DNA of 64,000 bases, taken from NCBI GenBank assembly GCA_039105265.1, contig JAPFFF010000022.1, forward strand, positions 620,001-684,000, read 5' to 3'. The notes under the pieces were generated by a model. That model did no database searches, had not been told where the DNA came from, and worked only from the letters and a program-made list of their open reading frames with translations. This stretch comes from Tritrichomonas musculus (lineage: Eukaryota > Parabasalia > Tritrichomonadida > Tritrichomonadidae). Every line of letters starts with the position of its first letter. Position 1 is the first letter of the stretch. Of the stretch, positions 54,474-63,757 are shown in pieces. Both the position numbers and the translations under genes were made by a program.

Positions 54474-56504
54474 TTAATGTCTATTTGCTTTTAAATGTAT
54501 TCTCCTCCTTTTCTCTAAATTTTCTTCTTCTTCATATGAAATATCATTATCAGAATAATCAAAATCTGAAAACTCTTGATATCTTTCTTCAACTCCCAAT
54601 TTTTTATACAATAAACGAATAGCATTTTTTTCTTCTTTTGTCATTGACATATCATATTCTTCAAAAAATGAACTTTTTCTATAATTATATATACTTGCAT
54701 TAATAATTCTTGGTACAATTGCTATTCCTTTTGTTTTTGAAGTTGTTTTATTACTTGAAGATCTAAATTCATGAAAAAAATTGAATAATTGTTTTAAAAT
54801 CATTAATGAAGCTTCATCAAAGTTTTCTTTTTTCCCTGTACAAGTTTTATATAAATCATTTGCAAAATTTTCAGCATTAAATTGAAAGTCATCCTTAAAA
54901 ATTGAATTAATATCATAAATTTTGTTATTTACATCGCTGAAATTTAAATGTGTCCCACCAAAATTGTCACGCTTTGGAATCATAAATCTAACATGCAAAT
55001 CATGCTCAAAATCAAGAGCAAGAGAAGCTCTAAATGCATAACTAAATGCATTTTTCAAAGTATTATAGCCTATAATTTTATCTCTATACCTCCCAAAAAA
55101 TTGTTCGTCTGGGTGGGATGATTCTCGTTCTAGTCCTAAGCAGTAGTATGTTTGATTTGTTTCAAAATTAATGCAAATTGATATCATAGTATTAATCAAA
55201 GATATTATTCCAATTGGTTCATTAAACCAAACATATTTTTTCTTTTTGGACTTTTTAAGAGAAGTATCATTTGGTAAATTATTTGTGTCATTATATAATA
55301 AGATAAGCAAAAAAAGTACAAGTTTTGAAATTTGTGATCTAGATATAATATGAATGAATGGATTTCTAAAAACCTCTAAAATTAAAGAATACACAATGAA
55401 ATAAAGGCCTGATGCTTTTTGTTTTTTATCAAATAATATTTCTGTATTTTGCATAGTAAAAAGATATAATGGGTAATTATCATTCATTCTGCCAATATCT
55501 GAAGTGTCATACAAAATTTCAATTGGCAAATCAAGATGATCCAATATATTTTGTTTGTTTATAATATTAACATTTTCTCCTAATTTAATATCATGATCTA
55601 ATATTCTGTCTCTACCACTTTTTTCAGAGTGAAGACAATCAAGGATTGGAATAACAGAAATCAATTCTTTAACAATTTGAATGAATTGATCAATTGAAAT
55701 CAAACCATTTATTAAATTAGGAATATGCTTTGAATATTTATCAAATGCCATTTGATGGAATGCATCGAGTGATTTAGTTCCATCTGCTGCGAAAAAATTT
55801 GATTTGAAATGTTTATGTTCATTTAAAATTTTTTATAAAGCATTTAATTCATAAGCATTATTAATGTCAAATGATCCATTTTCGGATTTCGATAAATGAA
55901 TGACAATAATTGGGAAATGCCAAACTAAAGGTTGCAATAAAAAAGTCATAAAATTATGAGCATTTTTATCATCTATAACTTTTTGATATGGAACAAATCC
56001 TGGGTCGAAAACTCCATTAATTATATTGTTAAAAAGTTTCTTTTTTTGTAAAGCTATCTTTTTCTTGAGTTTATTTTCTTTTTTTCTTAATTCTTCTGAA
56101 TTTATAACTTTTTCTTTACCTTTTTTATGACACAAGCCATATTCAATTTCTTCATTTTCAGACTCATTTTTAAGGTCTTTATCTTCATCATAATCATATT
56201 CACTTTTATATTCTTTGTCTTCATCATAATCAGATTCGCTTTTATCATTTTTCATCTCAACTTTTTTTATTTTATATTTTTTCTTGTCTCTTTTTTTACA
56301 TTTATATTTTTTACTTTTATGTTTTGAAGAAAAAGAAGTGAATGATGCAGCGTCACATCCGACACACAAATTGATTTTAAAATCCTCAATTTGAATGTTT
56401 GTTTTAAATTCAAAATTAAATTGGTCAATATATTTTTTGACTATTTCAATATTATCGATCCAATATTGATTAAGTAAATCATTTAATTGAAAAGGATCTG
56501 TCAA
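54474..56504 (-). pseudogene. Transposase-like gene with one in-frame stop (677 codons)
   Basis: The two open parts, 55833-56504 and 54474-55751, are in the same frame, separated by a single TAA at 55833-55835; the sequence between still codes without a further stop. Candidate catalytic residues are Asp in CVGCDAASF, Asp in FFAADGTKS and Asp in ILDCLHSEK, with an FLLQPLVWHFP strand and SDIGRMNDNYPLYLF downstream. This order recalls an abundant repeated protein family that I associate with trichomonads and take to be a DDE-type transposase, but I cannot name it. The N-terminal third has a Lys/Glu/Asp-rich insertion. One stop in an otherwise clean gene suggests recent decay. Confidence 0.45.
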
Positions 56505-56982
56505 AAAAATTTTTTTTTCATTAAAAATCGAAAATTCGTCTAAATCGAAGCAATCAAAATACGAATGAATGCTTAACTAAAACTATTAATGTTGATGAAA
56601 AGATATTTAATAGTTTTTGCGATCAAAGATTTATCAATAAAATCATTATACATGAAGACAACGCAAAATGGTTGAATAACGCCAATAAATAAGGAGTTTT
56701 CAAAAATTACACTAAAATGTTTCTAAACTCATTAGTTACTTCTTTTTTTGAATGTTTTTTTTTTTAAATTTGAGAACTAAATCCTTTGAAAATAATAAAA
56801 AATACCAACTTTTTCAAATAACTTCACAATTTTTAATTAAACAAAAAAGAGTTTTATCTTAAAAAACAAAAGTTATTTTTTTTTATGCTTGATACATAAA
56901 TATTAGATTATATAATAATATTTGATTTATGCGTAATTTATTCAAAATTGCCATCTTTGTTTTTAATTATTTAAGATAATCT
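56505..56982. other. Spacer with a short coding scrap
   Basis: At 56545-56691 the plus strand has about 49 codons open (ending with HEDNAKWLNNANK) that resemble the tail of a lost gene. The rest is A/T-rich. I could not find inverted termini for the adjoining transposase gene here. Confidence 0.35.
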
Positions 56983-58728
56983 TTAGATATCTTCATTATC
57001 AAACACTTTGGCAAAGACTTCAAGCATATCTTCCCATAATTTTTCCATTAATTCCACAGTTATTTTTGGTAAAGATTCATTTAATGCATCACTAATGATT
57101 TTTTCACGTGTTCTAGCTTTTTGTCCCCAAGGTGCATTTGCCGTTTCCAGAAGCTGTTCATGATACTTTGTTCTCAACAGTTTTTTAATATGAGCTTTCA
57201 AAATTGAAAAAACCTTTTCGATCGGGTTAAGCTCTGGGCTATAAACAGGTAAAAATAGTAACTCAATATTATTCTTGCCACATTGTTCTCTTATGCTTTC
57301 TTCAGATTTATGAATCCTTACATTATCCATGACAAAGCATATGTTTTCATGATTTAATTCTTTACATTTTTCAATCAATTCATTCATAAATTGTGCAAAT
57401 GTCTCTCCATCAAAAGCATTGTTTTGTCTACTATAATAAATAATTCCATCCTCTTTGGAGACAGCCATACAAACACTAACATTGGGTGCTTTTAGTAGAG
57501 GGCCTTTTCTTACACATCTTTTTCCTTTTTTGCTTCTTCCTCGATTCCTTTGTATAGAACAGCTGTAACCCATCTCATCAATAAACACATATGTTCTGTG
57601 TATTTTTCTTAATACTTCATTGCAATATTTTTTCCTTGATTCTTTTGTATCGACTGAATTTCTGGCTACAGGATCAAGCTGACAAGATTTTAAAGTTATT
57701 AGCTCTGCTTTTAAATAACTTGACAATGATGATTTTGCCACTTTTTTGGCACTTGTTTCTTCCATTGTCTTATCAATTATTTCTTCTAATGAAAGAACTG
57801 GATTTTCACCTATGATTTCTAATGCTTTATTTATATGATCTTCTTTCCATTTTTTTTCTCTCTCAGGATTTTTATATTTTAAAGAAACTTTTCCTTCATT
57901 ATTGATTATATTATAATAAGTCGACTTACTGTATCCAAGAGATTCGCAAAGTTCTTTTGCAAATGTATCGTTCTTTTGGATAAACATTTGATAAATATTT
58001 CTGGCATCAGCTTCTTGTACTCGTTTTCTTTTGATTTTAACTGGTTTGTCAAAATCATCTGTGTTATGATTATCTTCTTTCAAGTTATCAGTTAAATTTT
58101 GATTTTTTTCTGAAATTATATAGTCACTATAAAGAGCAAATATTTCTTCAATTAACAATTGTGAAGCAACATGTTCGTTATTTTCCATTGTATTGATGCA
58201 TTTAAAAATGCTTTTTTCTGATAAGATATCTTTATATTGTTCTTTTGTAACAATATAATCACCTAAAATAAAAATATCAATAATTATATTGAATTTATCA
58301 CATAATTCTTTGATTTTTTTCAGTACTCTTTTAGAAATCAAATAATCCTCCTTAAGAATGCAATGAACACGATTCAAATCACCTTCTTTTTTTTGTGTAA
58401 AACATAATAAAACTTTTAAAATCACATCTTTCAAATCACATATTCCTCCGCATGTTATATTTTCTAAGACAATTCGTGGTGCTTTCATTGAATTTGTTGG
58501 AGAACATCGAATTCCTGATTCTTCATTTCCTAAAGTACCGATTCCAAAATGAACATTGTTTTCATAGTTATGTGAAAATATATGCTTGCAAACATCAACT
58601 TGAATTTTAAATTTATCAACAATATCATATGTTGTTGATGAATTGTCGATTAAAAATATTGTTTTATGAGTTACTCTTTCTTCAACTGGATCAAACTCTT
58701 CTTCTTCTTCTTCTTCTTCTAAAAACAT
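56983..58728 (-). CDS. DD35E transposase with N-terminal Rpn10-like vWA domain
   Basis: One open frame of 581 codons. After a Glu-rich start, residues 22-205 follow the von Willebrand A domain of proteasome subunit Rpn10/PSMD4: IDNSS at 27-31, an IQVDVCKHI helix, NNVHFGIGTL, SPTNS, GGICDL, a KRVLKKIKELCDKF helix and IDIFILGD. Residues about 225-340 hold helix-turn-helix modules (GYSKSTYYNII). The C-terminal core is IS630/Tc1/mariner-type: Asp384 in FIDEMGYS, Asp468 in VMDNVRIHKS and Glu504 in SPELNPIEKVF, with 35 residues between the last two. The catalytic triad is complete. Inverted termini were not found. Confidence 0.8.
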   Translation of the reverse strand: MFLEEEEEEEEFDPVEERVTHKTIFLIDNSSTTYDIVDKFKIQVDVCKHIFSHNYENNVHFGIGTLGNEESGIRCSPTNSMKAPRIVLENITCGGICDLKDVILKVLLCFTQKKEGDLNRVHCILKEDYLISKRVLKKIKELCDKFNIIIDIFILGDYIVTKEQYKDILSEKSIFKCINTMENNEHVASQLLIEEIFALYSDYIISEKNQNLTDNLKEDNHNTDDFDKPVKIKRKRVQEADARNIYQMFIQKNDTFAKELCESLGYSKSTYYNIINNEGKVSLKYKNPEREKKWKEDHINKALEIIGENPVLSLEEIIDKTMEETSAKKVAKSSLSSYLKAELITLKSCQLDPVARNSVDTKESRKKYCNEVLRKIHRTYVFIDEMGYSCSIQRNRGRSKKGKRCVRKGPLLKAPNVSVCMAVSKEDGIIYYSRQNNAFDGETFAQFMNELIEKCKELNHENICFVMDNVRIHKSEESIREQCGKNNIELLFLPVYSPELNPIEKVFSILKAHIKKLLRTKYHEQLLETANAPWGQKARTREKIISDALNESLPKITVELMEKLWEDMLEVFAKVFDNEDI

Positions 58729-59189
58729 TCACTAAAATAGTGTTATAAAATAAAAGACGTTAACACAAATTTTTCATTTCATTTGTCATAGTTAAAAAAT
58801 AAAACACAAATATCTATATTAAAAAACGATTTAATTAATAATTTTATTTATTTTTTATATTAAAATAAATAGATATATATCATATTATAACTATAGAATA
58901 AATGCTAAATGAAAAAAATTTTTTTTTCTGATTATCATTTTATTAATTATTTATCTGATTAATGAATGTAATAAATATAATATATATATATTAATCATTT
59001 TATAAAACAATAAATTATAACGAATTATTGTTTATTTGCGATTTTTCCACTATCAAAATGAACTTTTCCACTATCAAAATGAACTTTTCCACTATCAAAT
59101 TGAATTTTTCCACTATCAAACCGAAAAGACTGTAAAATAAAAAACGATATTACGACCAAGATTAGATAATAAATTTGATTGAGAAATCA
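58729..59189. other. AT-rich spacer with a 21-base tandem repeat
   Basis: No gene is seen. The only structure is the array at 59043-59126. A few AT dinucleotide runs occur (58978-58992). Confidence 0.5.
59043..59126. repeat. Four tandem 21-base repeats
   Basis: The unit TTTTCCACTATCAAAATGAAC occurs four times in a row, the last two slightly changed (described as TTTTCCACTATCAAA plus a variable hexamer). No other copy was noticed in the window. Confidence 0.85.
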
Positions 59190-59198
59190 TTTTTTTGA
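59190..59198 (+). repeat. MULE target site duplication, left
   Basis: CATTTTTTT, repeated exactly at 61747-61755. Nine bases is the typical MULE duplication. Confidence 0.8.
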
Positions 59199-59257
59199 GT
59201 GAGGAGAAAAATAGCCCCCGGCAAAAAAGCCGGTAATTTTTATATCAAATTTCATGA
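59199..59257 (+). repeat. MULE left terminal inverted repeat
   Basis: Begins GAGTGAGGAGAAAAATAG. It includes the hairpin CCGGCAAAAAAGCCGG at 59220-59235; a second copy of the hairpin lies just inside the element at 59277-59292. Confidence 0.85.
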
Positions 59258-59449
59258 AATGTTACTTAAAATCACCGGCAAAAAAGCCGGTAATTTTCAT
59301 TTTTTTCGTATGATAAAATATAAAATTCAATAATATCAGAATAAAATTCAATAATAGCAAAATAATTTGAGAACAAAATATTAATAAATTGATAAAAAAA
59401 ACAAAAATATTAAAGAATTAAATTAAACATTTAATTTTTTTGATTTTCA

Positions 59450-60712
59450 TTAAAAATCATCTTCGTTATCTAAAAAAAAAGAATCATCTTCATTTTCATC
59501 AATTTCATAAGTATCTTGATCAGTGTTTTTCAGAACTCCTAGCATTGGTGAAATTATTTTCCAATTTGCATCAAACCATTCTAAAAGTTTTTCCTTACTA
59601 ATGCTTTTATTAACCTTTGGAAGATCATTATTTGTACAAGTTAAATGATCTGCAAGAGCTAAAAGACTTGCTTTTGTAATTTTATTTCCATCTAAATGCT
59701 TTAATAAAATATCTCTTTTTTCATCATTTGTTTTCTTTTTTTGATTTATTTCTATAGAACTTAAATGTCTTTTCTTTTCACTATTTTTGGTTTTTTTAAT
59801 GTTGAAGAAAGGAAAAACTATTTCTTCTTGAGCTTTGCTCAATAAATCATCAACATTCGCCTTGTATTTTGGCGAATTTTGATAAAGCCATCTAATTTTG
59901 GCAGAAATAATATCTAAATGCTGAGAATTAAAGCCATCTTTAATTTCATCAAGAGGAAGAACATGAAAAGTGTCGTTTTTCCTTTCAATTAATGGTTCAA
60001 ACGCTTTTTGATGTGTTGAAACCAGCCACTCGGGAGAAATTAATTTCAGCAAACTTTCGTTATTGAATAATGATGAGTTCATTGGATCTGTACCATCATT
60101 TCCCGAGTGGCTTTGTTTGATTCTTAAAAGTCTTATTGTGAATGGGCACGGAATTCCCATATCACGGCAAAGTCCACACCCACATTCTGTTTCGTTTAAT
60201 GGAAAATGTAGGATTTCATCAAATTTTGTGCTTTTGAATTCACTCTGAATAACCTTATTCAGAATATCATCAGCATAATATGTTAGAAAACGATCATGTG
60301 GATATGTAACAGTAGAGCCTTTTTCAAACCAGCAGGTTGATATAGCAACAAATTGCCTAAGCATTTCTAAAGCCGAATTTCCATGCTTTTTCATTAATCC
60401 ATTTAAATTTTCTATTCTTTGCGAAGAGATTATTCCTCTCTTATGAGTCATTGGTTTCGGTGTAAAATAATGTGCATATTTACATAAATAAGTAAAACCT
60501 TTTGTTTCAATATCTACATATGATTCTTCTTTAATCCAGTTATTTTGAAATTCTTCATATGATATTTCACCTTTCATGAACAATTGTAAAGAATACCATA
60601 AATCTTCTGAAGGAGTGAATTTAATATTTTTTAAATAGTTTTGTTTGAGATGAAAATAACAAAAAACAAACGAATAATGATTAAAACTTTCTTTTAAAAG
60701 ATTTATTTGGAA
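59450..60712 (-). pseudogene. MULE transposase, C-terminal part
   Basis: Open from about 60712, with no start codon of its own needed. A CYFHLKQNYLKN segment, typical of the region after the second catalytic aspartate in MULEs, is followed by a long helical insertion, SSQRIENLNGLMKKH, and a SWIM-like zinc finger (CGCGLCRDMGIPCPF; the usual final His is Phe here). An acidic tail ends it (DENEDDSFFLDNEDDF). The catalytic core is not on this strand but inverted next door. Confidence 0.7.
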
Positions 60713-60749
60713 TTATATACTTTTCATTATTCGTTTGTTTTGATGCATT

Positions 60750-61091
60750 TTGAATAACCTTATTCAGAATATCATCCAAGATCTTATAGAATTCGTTGAT
60801 GGAATGATTGCATCTCTAATATTATTTCCTCCTTGGGCTGCGCAATTATTACAGTTTTATCACAATCCACTAATTGTTGACGCCACTTTTACATGCGAAA
60901 ATCTACGATTTATTTCAGGAGTAATAGTTGATGGAGAGTGGAATACTCAAGCAATTGGTCTCATAATTCGCGGAACAGAAGATACACAAGGTTACGCACA
61001 TTTATTTAACTTTGTTTCCAAAGTTATTTGTGATGAACATATTACTATTATTGCAGATATGGCAAAATGCATCCAAAAGGGCTTAATATAA
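60750..61091 (+). pseudogene. MULE transposase catalytic core, inverted segment
   Basis: The plus-strand frame holds the MULE signature: LIVDATFTCENLRF (first catalytic Asp), GEWNTQAIGLIIRGTEDTQG and an ITIIADMAKCIQK block (second catalytic Asp). Its neighbours on both sides belong to the same gene on the opposite strand. It is edged by short inverted repeats: GATGCATTTTG at 60742-60752 against 61063-61073, and ATAGAATTCGTTGAT at 60786-60800 against 61106-61120. Confidence 0.75.
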
Positions 61092-61639
61092 TTTAAGATT
61101 TCATAATCAACGAATTCTATTTGAAATTGCCAATTATGTGTGTTTCTTAAATTTTGGCAATAGTCAACTAATTGCGATATTGTTGTGGTAGCATCATGGA
61201 AAAATTCAAGCTTTGCTAATTTTTTGATATATTTTAATTCAGACTTGGAAAAATCATTCCCATTAAAACATTGGATAGCACTTTTTATTTCGCATAATGA
61301 AGGAAAACGTTCTTTGAATAATGGTAAAATTTGTTTGGCAATAAATTTTGGATTTTTAGTATCTTGTATATTGGATATTATATTTGGACAATTTGCTTGA
61401 TGATGTAAACAGGTACTTTGCGAAATTAAATAAAAACCTCGTTGATATTTTGGTGAATCTCTTTGGCTGTAAGTAATTTGAAAAGAACAATTAGTTTCTT
61501 TGCAAAAAATTTTATAATAATTACCATTGTTTCTGATTTTACACTTAATACATTTTCCTCCTGCGATTTTGGAACAGTATTCTTTCATATCTTCTTTGTT
61601 CATGAAATATGTTATAAGAGGTTCTTCGTCTTCTTCCAT
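60992..61639 (-). pseudogene. MULE transposase, N-terminal zinc-finger part
   Basis: From MEEDEEPLITYF the frame carries a WRKY/GCM1- or FLYWCH-like zinc finger typical of MULE N-termini: CIKCKIRNNGNYYKIFC (in short, CxxC), CKETNC, and CLHHQANC. A helical linker follows up to about 61106, where the reading meets the inverted core. Codons after that, down to 60992, are the reverse strand of the core and not real protein. Confidence 0.7.
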
Positions 61640-61687
61640 TAGTGTTTTTATGTTTGGTTAATGACATGTGATATGAAAAGAAAATTT

Positions 61688-61746
61688 ATGAAATTTGATA
61701 TAAAAATCACCGGCTTTTTTGCCGGGGGCCATTTTTCTCCTTCTTC
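61688..61746 (-). repeat. MULE right terminal inverted repeat
   Basis: The reverse complement of 59199-59257 with five mismatches, including the CCGGC hairpin. Confidence 0.85.
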
Positions 61747-61755
61747 CATTTTTTT
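61747..61755 (+). repeat. MULE target site duplication, right
   Basis: CATTTTTTT, the exact partner of 59190-59198. Confidence 0.8.
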
Positions 61756-62187
61756 TGCTATTTGTATATTTTTTGAAAATATAAGCTCCATTTCATGATG
61801 TGATATTTCAATTGCAAAATGTTTTAAAAAAGAATTTGAAAAAGATGACCTAGACTTTTGCAAAAGCTTATCAATTTGACAAGAATCAAATCCAACAACG
61901 ATTCCCTTAGTACTATTGAATTCTACTTCATGACAAAGTGATGGAATTACTCCTGCAATCGCATAAATTGTAATATTATCATGCTAAATATAATCTTTAA
62001 AAAAGTTTAAAATATTTACTATAAATCGTAAATAATCTGCTGAAGAACATTTGCTCAATTGGCGAAATTTAGATAATATTTCTAAAAAATTCCTTTTTTC
62101 ATCATACGACAAATTCATTTCTAAATCTTTATCTATTTGATCTGCTCTTTGATCAAGAATCGATGTTTTACTGCTTTGCATATTCAT
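61747..62187 (-). pseudogene. Broken gene interrupted by the MULE
   Basis: The minus-strand frame starts MNMQSSKTSI at 62187, meets an in-frame TAG at 61984-61986 and continues open to the MULE edge. Blocks include FLEILSKFRQLSKC, YLRFIVNIL, IYAIAGVIPSLCHEV, GFDSCQIDKLLQ and SRSSFSNSF. The last two recall small DNA-binding proteins that are common in trichomonads (initiator-binding-like), but the match is weak. On the far side of the MULE, at 59117-59189, the minus strand reads on without a stop for about 25 codons, which supports the insertion point. Confidence 0.4.
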
Positions 62188-62201
62188 TAATCAAAGAGCA
62201 G
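62143..62201. repeat. Short hairpin at the MavE edge
   Basis: CTGCTCTTTGAT near 62143 and ATCAAAGAGCAG near 62190 form 12-base inverted arms around a loop of about 34 bases. The capsid gene of MavE ends in the right arm, so the hairpin marks the join between MavE and the neighbouring gene. Confidence 0.6.
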
Positions 62202-63522
62202 TGGCATCCCATTTTTGATCATTGGTTAATGAATTGATGACCTCTTTATTGAAACCTGTTTGTTCGCCGTTAACATTCATAGCATTTTGACATAATTCGT
62301 AGAACATGGGATCTGAACCATCTGTAGCAAATGGAATTGTTGGAACAACACCGTAACCTCCACATCTTAATTGGAAATTAGTGAAATTGGGATTCTTGAA
62401 CACAGTATGATGAGATGACTTTAATGGGAATAGAAAGAATATAGAATCGACAAACCTTGGGGTTATTGTTTGAGTGCTTGAACCATGTCCAGTACCTAAT
62501 TGTTTGCTCATTGTGGTGAATGTAAGAATTTGAGTTGGGAATATTAATTCCTGTTGAGTATATCGTTGAACAAGTGATTGATATATATCACCATCTATAC
62601 CAAAATTAGGGATAACACTATAACAGTCAGTAATTTGATAATCGTGTCTAACAGTAAGCGTACGATTATCAGCTGTAACACTATAAGGCGCTGATTTTTC
62701 ATCACCATGATTAACCCACATTTTAATTTGATCTCCAATTGGAGTAAATTCGTTAGTGATTGTATCTAATTTATGAATTGGGACAGGTGATGTATTATAA
62801 ATTAGTTCTCGGGATGGACCCTGTGGACAATATACAAGACCTTGAGTACCAAACATGACTTTAAGCTCGAGTTTACCGGCAAAGGATGGTAAGTATTTAA
62901 TGTTGCTAAGTGGTAGGAATCGTCGGAGATCAATCTTTAATGGAATTTCAACTTCGGTTACTGATGTAGCATTATGAGGAATTCCGATGTAAGCTCCACA
63001 CCTAGCCAAGTTAAATTTTCGGCGGAATATATCTGAATGTCGAACCTTGGAGTATACATCAGCTCGCTTAGATGCTTCGTTAGCTCCACATGCTGTAATA
63101 AATGATTCCTCAGGACCAAAATTTTGAGTATAGATAGAGATACCATTAGCTAGGATTTCATATTTCTCGACAGCATCCATAGCATCCTTGAATCCAACCC
63201 ATAAATTATTAAATGCGTGACCTTGGAAATTAGATATATCTTGAGTACATCGCGTGTCAACATCTACATTAATCTTTAGTTTAGCTTTGATGAATCCATT
63301 ATAAATGTCAGCAGTGTTATCACATGTTGGGCTGATGATGAATGTAGTAAATGAACCTGCATGAATGGGAGCCGATGGACTGTATGAAGCTTGGGCATCA
63401 ATAACATATTTCTTGTTAGTGTCAGACATAGCTATAGCATTATCAACTATATCGAAATAGCTAGCTACTTGGGTATTAACCTCAGCTGATGTTTTGTGAA
63501 ACACTTCATTGTTGAATGTCAT
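62191..63522 (-). pseudogene. Maverick major capsid gene, MavE (incomplete)
   Basis: From MTFNNEVFHKTSAEV the frame follows the MavD capsid closely: VDNAIAMSDTNKKY, SYSPSAPIHAGS, LWVGFKDAMDAVEKYEI, IYTQNFGPEES, IDLRRFLPLSNIKYLPSFAGK (two blocks: IDLRRFLPLS, YLPSFAGK) and NAMNVNGEQTGFNKEV. It is shorter than the MavD protein and is treated as an incomplete fossil copy. The start and N-terminal codons are kept. Confidence 0.75.
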
Positions 63523-63686
63523 TTACTTGAGAGAAAAATATACAGACCTGAACACCTTAGATTAATTAATTCCTACGGATACGGGATTTAAATATGGCTG
63601 GAGGTGGTTCTTGATCAAATTCGATTTAAGTTTAACATTACGAAAAAATATGATCATTTAGGAGTGTTATATGATAATTTTAAATG

Positions 63687-63757
63687 CCTATTATGTTATT
63701 AAATGATATTATATTAATAACATTAAAATTATATTATGTTATTAAATGATATTATAA
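63687..63757. repeat. Direct repeat of an AT-rich 24-mer
   Basis: ATTATGTTATTAAATGATAT occurs twice, about 44 bases apart, around 63690 and 63734, in the gap between the two MavE genes. It may mark the site of the rearrangement. Confidence 0.6.

Larger units (their letters stand above)
59199..61746. mobile_element. Mutator-like (MULE) DNA transposon, rearranged
   Basis: A 2,548-base element with 59-base inverted termini (59199-59257 and 61688-61746; five mismatches) and a 9-bp duplication. Each terminus contains a CCGGC-AAAAAA-GCCGG hairpin. The transposase is in three parts: zinc-finger N-terminus (minus, 60992-61639), catalytic core (plus, 60750-61091) and C-terminus (minus, 59450-60712). 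The core is inverted relative to the rest, so the element cannot make a full transposase and would depend on other copies. Confidence 0.85.

Noticed and set aside
58729-59189. Inverted termini of the vWA-transposase element
   Set aside because: Comparison of the flanks of 56983-58728 by eye gave only AT-rich chance matches.
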